NCBI GenBank assembly: GCA_964638675.1
Contig: CAZXAU010000005.1
Span: 62,001 to 126,000 of the forward strand
DNA length: 64,000 nt
Source of the DNA: SIG714 sp964638675
GTDB lineage: Bacteria; Bacillota; Clostridia; Oscillospirales; CAG-272
Direction of reading: 5' to 3'
Shown: one piece after another, positions 51,501 to 59,396 of the stretch
Numbering within the stretch: the first letter of the stretch is position 1
Layout of the letters: each line of letters starts with the position of its first letter
Notes under the pieces: model-generated
The model's database searches: none
The model's input: only the letters and a program-made list of their open reading frames with translations
What the model was told of the DNA's origin: nothing
Made by a program: the position numbers and the translations under genes

Positions 51501-51743
51501 CTCTTTTTCTATGATCCTTGCGACCGTTTTGACATTCAGCGGTTCAAGATAAATTTCATCGGCAAGCTGGCTGTCGGTCATGATCGTTGCGGGATTGGGG
51601 TTTACAAGCACGACATTCACGCCTTCGGCCTTCAGCACACGGCATGCCTGTGCGCCTGCGTAGTCAAATTCTGCCGCCTGACCTATAATTATCGGTCCTG
51701 AGCCGATGACAAGCACCTTTTTTATACTTATATCTTTTGACAT
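48558..51743 (-). CDS. carB: Carbamoyl-phosphate synthase large subunit
   Basis: A 1061-residue synthetase with two homologous ATP-grasp halves. KKVLVIGSGPIIIGQAAEFD opens half one and KPVIIVLGSGPIRIGQGIEF opens half two (about residue 550); YPVIIRPAFTLGGTGGGIA and YPVLLRPSYVIGGQGMSVV are ATP loops. The C-terminal MGS-like domain (GILISVEDYDHSDAIKLAER) is the allosteric part. The halves make carboxyphosphate and then carbamoyl phosphate. The start at 51743 (MSKDISIKK) is preferred; two further ATGs lie upstream in frame. carA precedes it by 95 bp. Confidence 0.95.
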   Translation of the reverse strand: MSKDISIKKVLVIGSGPIIIGQAAEFDYAGAQACRVLKAEGVNVVLVNPNPATIMTDSQLADEIYLEPLNVKTVARIIEKERPDGILAGLGGQSGLTIAMQLAKEGILEKYNVRLLGSDIDAINKAEDRDLFRQTMKEIGQPIVPSDIAYDLESAEKIAENIGYPVIIRPAFTLGGTGGGIAKNKEEFDKIAKNGLELSPINQILVEKSIAGWKEIEFETMRDSIGNVIAVCSMENFDPVGVHTGDSVVVAPALTLSDKEYQMLRSASLDIISSLGIVGGCNCQFALDPESFEYAVIEVNPRVSRSSALASKATGYPIAKVTTKIALGYTLDEIKNDVTGKTCACFEPALDYVVVKFPKWPFDKFVGSSRTLGTQMKATGEVMAIAPTFEQALMKAVRGAEISLDTLNCPPLNDKNIIDRLHEQNDRRVFTIFEALKNGVSVDEIHKITMIDEWFLYKLKKLADFEMLLAKDLSEEIYKKAKAFGYTDAAIKRIAGISGELPYSMDFSYKMVDTCAGEFEAQTPYFYSTTDLCCESRTHTRSGKPVIIVLGSGPIRIGQGIEFDYSSVHCVQTLRKLGYDVVIINNNPETVSTDYDTADRLYFEPLCPEDVMNIIKVEKPLGVVVAFGGQTAIKLVDFLHKNNIQILGTSAEGIDLAEDREKFDAFLESIGMKRPKAVAVNTAEEALIAAKILGYPVLLRPSYVIGGQGMSVVRNADEVRQYMQIILSGNIANSVLVDKYMPGTELEVDCISDGDTVLIPGIMEHIERAGIHSGDSIAVYPPYNLTDALTKKICDISIKMARGLGTKGIVNIQYLVQDGELYVIEVNPRASRTVPYISKVTGIPMIELASRVMLGEKLVDLGYKEGLFPAAKYYAVKVPVFSFEKIYDANSIMGPEMKSTGEVLGVGRTKTEALYKGLTASGIDIHARGKGGEKGILISVEDYDHSDAIKLAERFTDLGIRLYATPDTANAIRARGMDVTTAHNVWENNDIYDLLDSGKINYIVYTGAIMDSSVGDFRQLHRRAMNMRIPCMTSIDTAMALADVVSAYYTQDNTYLVDINH

Positions 51744-51838
51744 CTTTCTGTCCATACCTTTCATATTGTGCGGTGAATGAAGCGAACGTCGAATATTGCC
51801 GCCGTTATACCTTCATTCTGTAAGGCTTTTGCTTTTAA

Positions 51839-52921
51839 TTAATTCTTTTCTTTCTCCATCATTTCGATGAATCTGTCGAAAAGGAATGATGTATCATGCG
51901 GGCCGGAGCAGGCTTCGGGGTGGAACTGAACCGTGAAACACTTTTTTTCATCGTATTCCATGCCCTCACAGCTTCCGTCGTTTGCGTTTCTGAATATTTC
52001 TTTGCCGACACCTTCGAGCGATTCCGAAATGACCGCATATCCGTGGTTTTGGCTTGTTATATAGGTCCGTCCGCTCTTAACATCAAATACCGGCTGATTT
52101 CCGCCTCGGTGACCGTATTTCAGCTTTTGAGTTATGCCGCCCATAGCGAGTGCCGTGAGCTGATGACCGAGGCAGATTCCAAAGATCGGGAGATTACCTA
52201 TCAGCTTTTTGATCTGCTCGATACAGAATGTATTTTCACTTGGATCTCCGGGACCGTTTGAAAGCATTACGCCGTCGGGATCAGAAGCGAGAATTTCCTC
52301 TGCTGTTGTTGATGCACTCACAAGTGTGACATCGCACCCACGGTTGCAGAGCGAGCGGATTATATTCATTTTTGCTCCGTAATCTATAAGCGTGACCGAG
52401 TATTTTTTGCCGCCGTCCGTGTCGGCAGGGAAGAATACCGGCGATTTGACGCTCACTTCGTTTACGACTCCGCTTACCGTATAGTTACTTATCTCACTCA
52501 GATCATCGGGAATGCTGTCGGATATTTTGGCATTCATTACTCCGTTTTCTCTGATGATCTTTGTAATCTCTCTTGTATCGACTCCGCAGATTCCGGGTAT
52601 ATTATTCTTTTTCAGAAATTCATCGAGTGCTCCTTCGCTTCTGAAATTTGACGGTCCATCGCAAAGCTCACGCATTATATACCCTTTGACTGCGCTTTTG
52701 CCGTTTATACTCTCAAAATCCGAGGGGATAACGCCGTAATTTCCTATCATAGGGAAGGTCTGGACAACTATCTGACCGGCATAGCTCGGGTCGGTCAGCG
52801 TTTCAAGATATCCGACAACGCCTGTTGTGAAGACAAGCTCTCCTGTTGCCGATATGTCTGCACCGATTTTATATCCTTCAAATACTTTTCCGTTTTGCAA
52901 TATCAAATATGCTTTTTTCAT
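51839..52921 (-). CDS. carA: Carbamoyl-phosphate synthase small subunit
   Basis: A 360-residue glutamine amidotransferase subunit. The N-terminal domain has KAYLILQNGKVFEGYKIGAD, GVVGYLETLTDPSYAGQIV and CGVDTREITKIIRENG. The C-terminal GATase has nucleophile Cys in IFGICLGHQLTALAMG and the His/Glu pair in VQFHPEACSGP. It hydrolyses Gln and feeds ammonia to CarB. It starts 51 bp after argD, with AAAGG about 13 bp upstream of ATG 52921. Linkage to arg genes suggests the arginine-dedicated enzyme. Confidence 0.95.
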   Translation of the reverse strand: MKKAYLILQNGKVFEGYKIGADISATGELVFTTGVVGYLETLTDPSYAGQIVVQTFPMIGNYGVIPSDFESINGKSAVKGYIMRELCDGPSNFRSEGALDEFLKKNNIPGICGVDTREITKIIRENGVMNAKISDSIPDDLSEISNYTVSGVVNEVSVKSPVFFPADTDGGKKYSVTLIDYGAKMNIIRSLCNRGCDVTLVSASTTAEEILASDPDGVMLSNGPGDPSENTFCIEQIKKLIGNLPIFGICLGHQLTALAMGGITQKLKYGHRGGNQPVFDVKSGRTYITSQNHGYAVISESLEGVGKEIFRNANDGSCEGMEYDEKKCFTVQFHPEACSGPHDTSFLFDRFIEMMEKEKN

Positions 52922-52972
52922 TTATTGTACATGCCTTTCGTACACGGTCATTTATAAATTTACTATCGTATT

Positions 52973-54142
52973 TTAAATTTCGCCTGCAACCTCGGTTATT
53001 ACCGATATTGCTTTTTTCAGCACTTCAAAATCTATCGTGAGTGCCGGAAGCAGTCTCACTTTATCTTTTGCACTCAGGCAGAGGACGCCCTTTTCCATGC
53101 ATTTTTTTATAACTTCGCCAACCGGCTTTTCGGTTTTGATTCCGATCATCAGACCCATTCCGCTTACGCCGAGAATGCCTTTTTTATCTTTCAAAGTCTC
53201 GAAAACATATTTTTCTTTTTCTTTGACTTCTTCAAAAAGTTTTTCGTCCATTCTCTTCAGGATACTGAGTGCGGCGGCACAGCAGACCGGATTTCCGCCG
53301 AAGGTTGAGCCGTGGTCGCCGAACGACAATACATTTTCGGCTTTTTCTCCGACAAGTGTAGCACCGAGCGGAAGTCCGCCTGCAAGTCCTTTTGCCGTTG
53401 ACACGACATCGGGGGAAAGGTCGTAATTCATATATGCATACAGCTTTCCCGTTCTTCCGTTTCCTGTCTGGACTTCGTCTATCATGAACAGTGCATCATT
53501 ATCTTTGCACCATTTTTCAATCTCTTTTGCGAACTCACATGAGGTCGGAATAACTCCGCCTTCTCCCTGAATCATCTCTATCAGTACTCCGGCCACCGGG
53601 GTTTTCGAGTGTATCTCGTCGAGCGCTTTTATATCTCCCTGCGCTATGCTTTCAAATCCGGGAGTCAGCGGATTGAACAGCTCATGATAGTGATCCTGTC
53701 CTGTTGCCGCAAGAGTTGTCAGCGTTCTTCCGTGAAAGCTGTTTTTCAGTGTGACTACCGTATATCTGTCTTTTCCGTATTTATCGTATGCGTACTTTCT
53801 CGCAAGCTTGATCGCACACTCATTGGCCTCCGCACCCGAATTTGAGAAAAACACCTTCCTGAGTCCTGTTTTCTCGCAAAGAAGCTCTGCCAGCTCGGCA
53901 CACGGGTTGGTATAATAGAGGTTCGACATATGCTGTACTTTCGATATCTGCTCAATTATCGCTTCCTGCCATACCTTATCCGAGATCCCGAAGCTTGTGA
54001 CTCCGATTCCCGAGCCCATATCGATATATTCTTTTCCGTTTTCATCATAAACAAGCGAACCTTTTCCGCTCACAATATTTATCGGAAAACGGTTGTATGT
54101 CCCTAATATATACTTTTTATCCTTTTCAAATGTATTACTCAT
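52973..54142 (-). CDS. argD: Acetylornithine aminotransferase
   Basis: A 389-residue PLP enzyme, class III aminotransferase. SGAEANECAIKLARKY binds PLP phosphate; MIDEVQTGNGRTGKLYAY and STAKGLAGGLPLGATL hold the Asp and the Schiff-base Lys. NSFHGRTLTTLAATGQ is typical of ArgD. It converts N-acetylglutamate semialdehyde to N-acetylornithine. AAAGGAG precedes ATG 54142. The 255-bp gap to argB holds repeat R2 copy b. Confidence 0.94.
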   Translation of the reverse strand: MSNTFEKDKKYILGTYNRFPINIVSGKGSLVYDENGKEYIDMGSGIGVTSFGISDKVWQEAIIEQISKVQHMSNLYYTNPCAELAELLCEKTGLRKVFFSNSGAEANECAIKLARKYAYDKYGKDRYTVVTLKNSFHGRTLTTLAATGQDHYHELFNPLTPGFESIAQGDIKALDEIHSKTPVAGVLIEMIQGEGGVIPTSCEFAKEIEKWCKDNDALFMIDEVQTGNGRTGKLYAYMNYDLSPDVVSTAKGLAGGLPLGATLVGEKAENVLSFGDHGSTFGGNPVCCAAALSILKRMDEKLFEEVKEKEKYVFETLKDKKGILGVSGMGLMIGIKTEKPVGEVIKKCMEKGVLCLSAKDKVRLLPALTIDFEVLKKAISVITEVAGEI

Positions 54143-54177
54143 TTTTGCTCCTTTGGTTAGTTTGCGTTATATATCGT

Positions 54178-54343
54178 GGGAACTTTCTGTAGAAAGTTCC
54201 CGGTGTAATTTTCTACAGAAAATTACACCTTCCCCCTTCAAAGACTTTAATAAAATGGGGAGAATATGGGTGCTTCACAGTAATAGTGCTGAAACTGTAG
54301 TTGTTTGATTGGTAGCCGTCATGTGGGGCCCCTGCCCCACACG
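54178..54343 (-). repeat. R2 repeat, copy b (between argB and argD)
   Basis: Minus orientation; same blocks as copy a, with hairpins GGGAACTTTC/GAAAGTTCCC and GGTGTAATTTTC/GAAAATTACACC and the GTGGGG-CAGG-GGCCCCAC stem at the far end. In the transcript the hairpin end lies about 35 bp before the argD start. A tail of GAGAAATTGAGAAAATGAG follows the far end. Confidence 0.87.
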
Positions 54344-54397
54344 GCTGAATTGAGAAATTGAGAAAATGAGAAATTGATAGTGATTATTAACTCTTCA

Positions 54398-55267
54398 CTA
54401 TTCTCTTTCTCCTGTGAACATTGTTCCTATGCCTTCGTTTGTGAACAGCTCGAGTAGAATTGAGTGCTGAACTCTTCCGTCGATTATGACGACATTTCTC
54501 ACGCCCTCTTTGATCGCTTCGATACAGCAATCTATCTTCGGGATCATGCCGCCTACGATAATTCCGTCAGCCTTGAGCTTTTCGGCTTCGCTTACGCTCA
54601 GCATCGGGATGAGTGTGGACGGATCGTTCTTATCTTTGAGTACGCCCGCTATATCGGTCATCATTATAAGGCGTTCTGCGCCCAATGCTCCCGCAATAAA
54701 TGCGGCGGCAGTATCGCCGTTGATATTGTATGTGTTGCCTTCGCTGTCACAGCCTATAGTTGAAATTACGGGTATATATCCCATTTCAAGCAGATCTGTC
54801 ACGAGTGATATATTGATCTTGGTGATCTGTCCGACATATCCGAGCCGTGGATCTTTCACTTTGGCTTCAATCAGCATTCCGTCAATGCCCGATATTCCTA
54901 TCGCTTTACCGCCATTCTGTGAAAGGAGATTCACGAGTGCCTTATTGACCTTTCCTGCCAGAACCATTTGCACTATATCGACAGTTTCTTTGTCTGTGAC
55001 ACGCAGTCCGTCGATGAATTCGGGCTTTTTGTTAAGCTTGGACATCATTTCATTGATTTCGGGACCGCCGCCGTGAACAAGCACGACTTTTACACCGAGC
55101 GCCGAAAGCAATGCGATATCCTGCATGACCTGATTCTTGAGTGATTCGTTTATCATTGCGTTTCCGCCGTACTTAATAACTACTGTCTTTCCTCTGTAGT
55201 TATTGATATATGGAAGTGCCCCTGTAAGGATCTCGGCACGCATATTGTTTGAACACTGATTTTCCAT
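54398..55267 (-). CDS. argB: Acetylglutamate kinase
   Basis: A 289-residue amino-acid kinase fold enzyme. KTVVIKYGGNAMINESLK and KVVLVHGGGPEINEMMSKL are the phosphate and substrate loops; later GGMIPKIDCCIEAI. It phosphorylates N-acetylglutamate, the controlled step of the cyclic arginine pathway. Residues of the N-terminal arginine-binding helix region (RAEILTGALPYINNYRGK) are present, so feedback inhibition by arginine is likely. It starts 33 bp after argJ. Confidence 0.95.
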   Translation of the reverse strand: MENQCSNNMRAEILTGALPYINNYRGKTVVIKYGGNAMINESLKNQVMQDIALLSALGVKVVLVHGGGPEINEMMSKLNKKPEFIDGLRVTDKETVDIVQMVLAGKVNKALVNLLSQNGGKAIGISGIDGMLIEAKVKDPRLGYVGQITKINISLVTDLLEMGYIPVISTIGCDSEGNTYNINGDTAAAFIAGALGAERLIMMTDIAGVLKDKNDPSTLIPMLSVSEAEKLKADGIIVGGMIPKIDCCIEAIKEGVRNVVIIDGRVQHSILLELFTNEGIGTMFTGERE

Positions 55268-55300
55268 TTCTTTTTTAGTATCCTTTTCAGTCAGACCTGA

Positions 55301-56515
55301 TTATGTGCGGTAGTCGCCGTTGATCTTGACATAGTCATATGTCAGATCGCAACCCCATGCCATTGCATTTGCTTTTCCGTCTCCGAGTGTGATGATTATT
55401 TCGATCTCTTTTTCAAGGAGGATCTCTTTGGCTTTCTCTTCCGAAAAATCAACTCCTGCACCGTTTTGACATACGGTTATTTCGCCCTTGGGGCTTTTGA
55501 ATGTCACGCCTATTTTGCTGACATCGACATCCGCTCCGCTGTATCCTATGGCACAGAGGACTCGTCCCCAGTTGGCGTCCGCACCGAACATTGCCGCTTT
55601 GAATAGCGAAGAGCAGATCACGCTCTTGGCAACGATCTTCGCATTTTTATCGTCCTTAGCTCCGTATACCGAGCATTCGAGAGTTTTTGTTGCACCCTCT
55701 CCGTCGCCTGCAATCATTTTGCAGAGTGCTACTGTAACGGTATTGAGAGCTTTCATAAATTCTGCAAAGCTTTCGCCTTCGCATGTGATCTCATTATTTC
55801 CTGCCATTCCGTTTGCAAGCACCGTTACCATATCATTTGTTGATGTATCGCCGTCTACGCTTACCATATTGAATGTATTTGCAATATCGCTTGACAGTGC
55901 TTTCTGAAGCATCTGAGATGAGATTGCAGCATCTGTTGTGATGAAAACGAGCATTGTTGCCATGTTGGGGTGGATCATTCCGCTTCCTTTGGCGATTCCT
56001 CCGATATGGCAGGTCTTTCCGTCAAGCGTGAATTCGACTGCTACCGATTTTTTTATTGTATCGGTCGTCATGATTCCCTCGTTTGCATCCTCGCTTCCGC
56101 TTTCCGAAAGTGATGAGACAAGCCCGTCAAGCCCGTTCTTTATTGGTGTAATATCAAACACCTGACCGATAACGCCTGTGGATGCTACAACGATATCATC
56201 CTGTGCTATTCCGAGCTTTTCACTGACAAGACTGCACATCTCCTCGGCTACTTCTATTCCGTTTGCGTTGCATGTATTGGCGTTTCCGCTGTTGCAGATA
56301 ACAGCCTGTGCCTTTCCGTTTGCTAAATGTTTCTTTGTAACTGTCAGCGGTGCTCCTTTTACAAGGTTTGTGGTATACACTGCCGCAGCATTTGTGACGC
56401 AGTCGCTCACTATAAGGGCGAGATCTTTTTTTGTCTTGTTTTTGCGGATTCCGCAGTGTATTCCGCTCGCTTTAAAGCCTTTTGCGGCTGTAACGCCGCC
56501 CGATATTATTTTCAT
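55301..56515 (-). CDS. argJ: Bifunctional ornithine acetyltransferase / N-acetylglutamate synthase
   Basis: A 404-residue ArgJ. GGVTAAKGFKASGIHCGIR starts the alpha chain; the autocleavage site is HPNMATMLVF with the Thr nucleophile; ANWGRVLCAIGYSGADVD lies in the beta chain. It transfers acetyl from N-acetylornithine to glutamate, making the pathway cyclic. ATG 56515 is the true start: it lies just past repeat R1 copy D, whose own ATG (56529) opens a five-codon frame ending in the overlapping TGA. The long frame to 56626 is translation of the repeat and not part of the enzyme. Confidence 0.94.
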   Translation of the reverse strand: MKIISGGVTAAKGFKASGIHCGIRKNKTKKDLALIVSDCVTNAAAVYTTNLVKGAPLTVTKKHLANGKAQAVICNSGNANTCNANGIEVAEEMCSLVSEKLGIAQDDIVVASTGVIGQVFDITPIKNGLDGLVSSLSESGSEDANEGIMTTDTIKKSVAVEFTLDGKTCHIGGIAKGSGMIHPNMATMLVFITTDAAISSQMLQKALSSDIANTFNMVSVDGDTSTNDMVTVLANGMAGNNEITCEGESFAEFMKALNTVTVALCKMIAGDGEGATKTLECSVYGAKDDKNAKIVAKSVICSSLFKAAMFGADANWGRVLCAIGYSGADVDVSKIGVTFKSPKGEITVCQNGAGVDFSEEKAKEILLEKEIEIIITLGDGKANAMAWGCDLTYDYVKINGDYRT

Positions 56516-56525
56516 TTTATATATT

Positions 56526-56649
56526 CCATGGCTTTCGCATTGCGAAAGCTTCCTTTCTATGTGGAATTGGGGCTGGTTTTGCAGTGCAAAATCGCCGCCG
56601 CATCGGTGGCGAAAGCCACAAAACACTGTCTGAAAATGTATTTTTCAGA
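56526..56649 (-). repeat. R1 repeat, copy D (between argC and argJ)
   Basis: Minus orientation: a 5' hairpin TGTCTGAAAA/TTTTCAGACA, CAGTGTTTTGTGGCTTTCGCC, GCGATTTTGCACTGCAAAAC, CAGCCCCAATTCC, AGAAAGGAAG, hairpin GCTTTCGC-AAT-GCGAAAGC and CCATGG. The ATG reads MEYIK then TGA, which overlaps the argJ ATG. Confidence 0.87.
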
Positions 56650-56668
56650 CATTTTGCCTTTCTTATTT

Positions 56669-57595
56669 TCATTCGGGGATATTCAGCCCCTCGCCCTCAT
56701 TGCTGCCCATTATGATATTCATATTCTGTATTGCAGCTCCCGAAGCCCCTTTGCCGAGGTTATCGAATCTTGATACCAATGTAATTCTGTCATCGTTGCC
56801 GAAAACCGAGATCTCCATATCGTCTCTTCCGCTCATTTTTGAGCCCGAAAGGAATCCGCTTTCATCACTGTCCTCGACGAATCTGACTATTTTGGATGTA
56901 TAATAGCTTTTGTAAATATCTTTTATGTTTTTAATACTGCAGCATATCTCTTCTTTTGCAAGCTGAACGACTACCTCCATACCTGAGTAGTATGAAGATA
57001 CAACAGGTGAGAAAAGCGGCAAATATTCGAGCGAGCATATCTTTGCCATTTCGGGAAGGTGCTTATGTGCCTGTGTCAGTCCGTATGTTCTCGGTGCGAT
57101 CAGCTCGTTTTTGCCCTCGCCCTCATATTCTGCGATCATCTTTTTTCCACCGCCTGAATATCCTGTGAGCGAAAAGCAATGCAATACTGACTTTTTATCT
57201 AAGATCTTATTCTCCACAAGCGGAGCGACAAGTGATACAAATCCGCTTGCATGACATCCCGGATTGGCAATTCGTTTGCTTTTCTCAATTTTCTCACGGT
57301 ATCCCGACAGCTCCGGAAATCCGTATGCCCACGCATCATTTGTTCTGTGTGCCGTCGATGTATCGATAACCGCCGTATTGCTGTTTTCTATCATCCCGAC
57401 CGCTTCGATTGCCGCCGCATCAGGCAGGCAGAGAAATGCGATATCGGCACTGTTCAGTGCATCTTTTCGTGCAGCCGGGTCTTTTCTCACGCTCTCTTCA
57501 AGCCTGATAAATTCGATGTCTTTGCGGCTTGAAAGCCGTTCGTATATCCGAAGCCCGGTCGTTCCGGCGCTTCCGTCAACAAAAACCTTTGTCAT
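56669..57595 (-). CDS. argC: N-acetyl-gamma-glutamyl-phosphate reductase
   Basis: A 308-residue, short-type (type 2) ArgC. KVFVDGSAGTTGLRIYERL is the NADP loop, NPGCHASGFVSLVAPL contains the catalytic Cys, and LTQAHKHLPEMAKI the active-site His. It reduces acetylglutamyl phosphate to the semialdehyde. ATG 57595 overlaps the argH stop (ATGA); the frame upstream lies inside argH and is not used. 153 bp separate it from argJ, filled by R1 copy D. Confidence 0.94.
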   Translation of the reverse strand: MTKVFVDGSAGTTGLRIYERLSSRKDIEFIRLEESVRKDPAARKDALNSADIAFLCLPDAAAIEAVGMIENSNTAVIDTSTAHRTNDAWAYGFPELSGYREKIEKSKRIANPGCHASGFVSLVAPLVENKILDKKSVLHCFSLTGYSGGGKKMIAEYEGEGKNELIAPRTYGLTQAHKHLPEMAKICSLEYLPLFSPVVSSYYSGMEVVVQLAKEEICCSIKNIKDIYKSYYTSKIVRFVEDSDESGFLSGSKMSGRDDMEISVFGNDDRITLVSRFDNLGKGASGAAIQNMNIIMGSNEGEGLNIPE

Positions 57596-58968
57596 TGTCC
57601 GAGTATCTCCCTGACAGCCTTGATCTGATTTTCGACAGATGTAACGCTCGTTCCGCCCTCGCTGATACGTTTTTTTACGCACTGTGCAAGGTCTACCGCT
57701 TCATATACATCTTCATCTATCAGTTCGCTGTATGTTTTATATTTTTCTATACCGAGAGTTTCGAGAACCTCTCCGCTCTTTATACAATCTGCGACCACTC
57801 TGCCCGATATTTTATATGCACTGCGGAAAGGCATTCCTTTTTTGACGAGATAATCTGCGAGGTCTGTAGCATTTATAAAGCCTTTTTGTGCCGCTTTTTT
57901 CATATTTTCTGTAAGAACGCTCATTGTGGAGATCATTCCTTCAAAAACATCGAGGCAAATCTTGACGGTATCTACAGCATCGAATACGCACTCTTTATCT
58001 TCCTGCATATCCTTATTGTAGGCGAGCGGAAGTCCTTTGAGCGTTGTCAGGAGCGACATGAGATCACCGTACACTCTGCCTGTTTTTCCTCTTACAAGCT
58101 CTGCCATATCGGGGTTTTTCTTCTGCGGCATTATCGACGAGCCTGTTGTATATGCGTCCGAAAGCTCGATGAATTTGAACTCCCAGCTCGACCAGAGTAT
58201 GATCTCCTCCGAAAATCTCGACAGGTGCATCATGAGTATTGAAATATCGCTCATCAGCTCGAGTGAAAAATCACGGTCTGACACTCCGTCTATCGAATTC
58301 AGGCAGACCGAGTCGAATCCGAGTGCCTTTGCTTCATATTTTCTGTCTGTTGCATATGTAGTTCCTGCAAGTGCGCATGAGCCGATCGGTGAGACATTCA
58401 TTCTGTTTTTGCAATCTTCCAGTCTGTCTATGTCACGCAGAAGCATCATTGCATATGCCATCATATGGTGACCGAAGGTTATCGGTTGCGCTCTTTGCAG
58501 GTGTGTATATCCCGGCATTATCGCCGATTTATATTCATCTGCTTTATCTGTTACGGCTTTTATCAGCTTTACCGTCTTTTCTCTGATCTCCGATATTTCA
58601 TTTCGCAGATAAAGCCTTATATCGAGTGCGACCTGGTCGTTTCTGCTTCTTGCTGTATGCAGTTTTTTTCCGACATCGCCTATGCGTTCGGTCAGTACCT
58701 GCTCGACAAACATATGTATATCTTCGCTTGTATAATCTATGGGAAGCTTTCCGCTTTCGATATCATTAAGTATTCCTTCAAGTCCTTCAATCAGTATGTC
58801 CGATTCTTCGCTTGTTATAATTCCGGTGCTTGCAAGCATTGAGGCGTGCGCCATACTTCCTTTGATATCCTCTGCGAACATACGGCTGTCAAACCTTATT
58901 GATGAATTGAAATCATCTGCTATGCTTGCCGTATCGCCGCTCGTTCTTCCTGCCCACATTTTTGCCAT
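57592..58968 (-). CDS. argH: Argininosuccinate lyase
   Basis: A 458-residue fumarase/aspartase-fold enzyme. SRNDQVALDIRLYLRNEI and HLQRAQPITFGHHM are conserved C1 blocks; the family signature is GSSIMPQKKNPDMAELVRGK (about residue 280). It releases arginine and fumarate, the last step. AGAGGT lies upstream of ATG 58968. It is the first gene of the minus-strand arg cluster. argG, the partner step, is not in the window. Confidence 0.95.
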   Translation of the reverse strand: MAKMWAGRTSGDTASIADDFNSSIRFDSRMFAEDIKGSMAHASMLASTGIITSEESDILIEGLEGILNDIESGKLPIDYTSEDIHMFVEQVLTERIGDVGKKLHTARSRNDQVALDIRLYLRNEISEIREKTVKLIKAVTDKADEYKSAIMPGYTHLQRAQPITFGHHMMAYAMMLLRDIDRLEDCKNRMNVSPIGSCALAGTTYATDRKYEAKALGFDSVCLNSIDGVSDRDFSLELMSDISILMMHLSRFSEEIILWSSWEFKFIELSDAYTTGSSIMPQKKNPDMAELVRGKTGRVYGDLMSLLTTLKGLPLAYNKDMQEDKECVFDAVDTVKICLDVFEGMISTMSVLTENMKKAAQKGFINATDLADYLVKKGMPFRSAYKISGRVVADCIKSGEVLETLGIEKYKTYSELIDEDVYEAVDLAQCVKKRISEGGTSVTSVENQIKAVREILGQ

Positions 58969-59008
58969 TTTATTTTACCTCTGTTTAGTTAGTTTGTGTT
59001 TTGTACGT

Positions 59009-59175
59009 GGGGAAACTTTCTGTAGAAAGTTTCCGGTGTAATTTTCTGCAGAAAATTACACCCACCCCTTCAAAGACTTTATAAAAAGGGGGAATTATAT
59101 AGTGCTTCGCTGAAATGGTGCTGAAACTGTAATCACTTGCACTATAGCCGTCATGTGGGGCCTCTGCCCCACACG
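59009..59175 (-). repeat. R2 repeat, copy c (leader of argH)
   Basis: Minus orientation. Hairpins GGAAACTTTC/GAAAGTTTCC and GGTGTAATTTTC/GAAAATTACACC; far end GTGTGGGGCAGAGGCCCCAC. The first hairpin differs from copies a and b on both arms (GGAAAC for GGGAAC, GTTTCC for GTTCCC), so pairing is kept. It ends about 40 bp before the argH start. Confidence 0.87.
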
Positions 59176-59294
59176 CATAATTTGGGAAATGTTGAATGAT
59201 AAATTGGCATCATTCAATCATTAATCATTCGCTTAATATTTCCGGTTGATGTATACTTTTACATTGTTTCGATTATTTTAAACCCATTTAAATT

Positions 59295-59323
59295 ATTATA
59301 CACTTATAAGTCCGTTTTGTCAA
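59295..59323 (-). promoter_or_regulatory. Promoter of the arg/car cluster
   Basis: On the minus strand TTGACA (59323-59318), a 17-bp spacer and TATAAT (59300-59295): full consensus, about 330 bp before argH, making a long leader that includes R2 copy c. Confidence 0.85.
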
Positions 59324-59340
59324 GCTATTTTCAGAAAAAA

Positions 59341-59366
59341 ATGAAAAATATTCGCATATTTTTCAT
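59341..59366 (-). terminator. Terminator of lplA
   Basis: ATGAAAAATAT and ATATTTTTCAT with a 4-base loop, followed on the minus strand by TTTTTTTC. Confidence 0.75.
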
Positions 59367-59369
59367 TTT

Positions 59370-59396
59370 ATTCATTTAAATAATGAATATATTCAT
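59370..59396. promoter_or_regulatory. Candidate ARG-box-like palindromes
   Basis: ATTCATTTAAATAATGAAT (59370-59388) overlaps ATGAATATATTCAT (59383-59396). Both resemble the ArgR consensus (TGAAT...ATTCA). They lie about 50 bp upstream of the arg -35 box and across the lplA stop; a role in ArgR control is possible, but AT-rich chance matches are common. Confidence 0.35.

Larger units (their letters stand above)
58969..59392. other. Control region of the arg cluster
   Basis: No gene in 424 bp. It holds, in transcript order, the lplA terminator, the argH promoter, an IR at 59192-59217 (TTGAATGAT/ATCATTCAA) and repeat R2 copy c just before argH. Confidence 0.7.

Noticed and set aside
56516..56626. 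N-terminal extension of argJ
   Set aside because: It is R1 sequence; the known ArgJ N-terminus fits ATG 56515.
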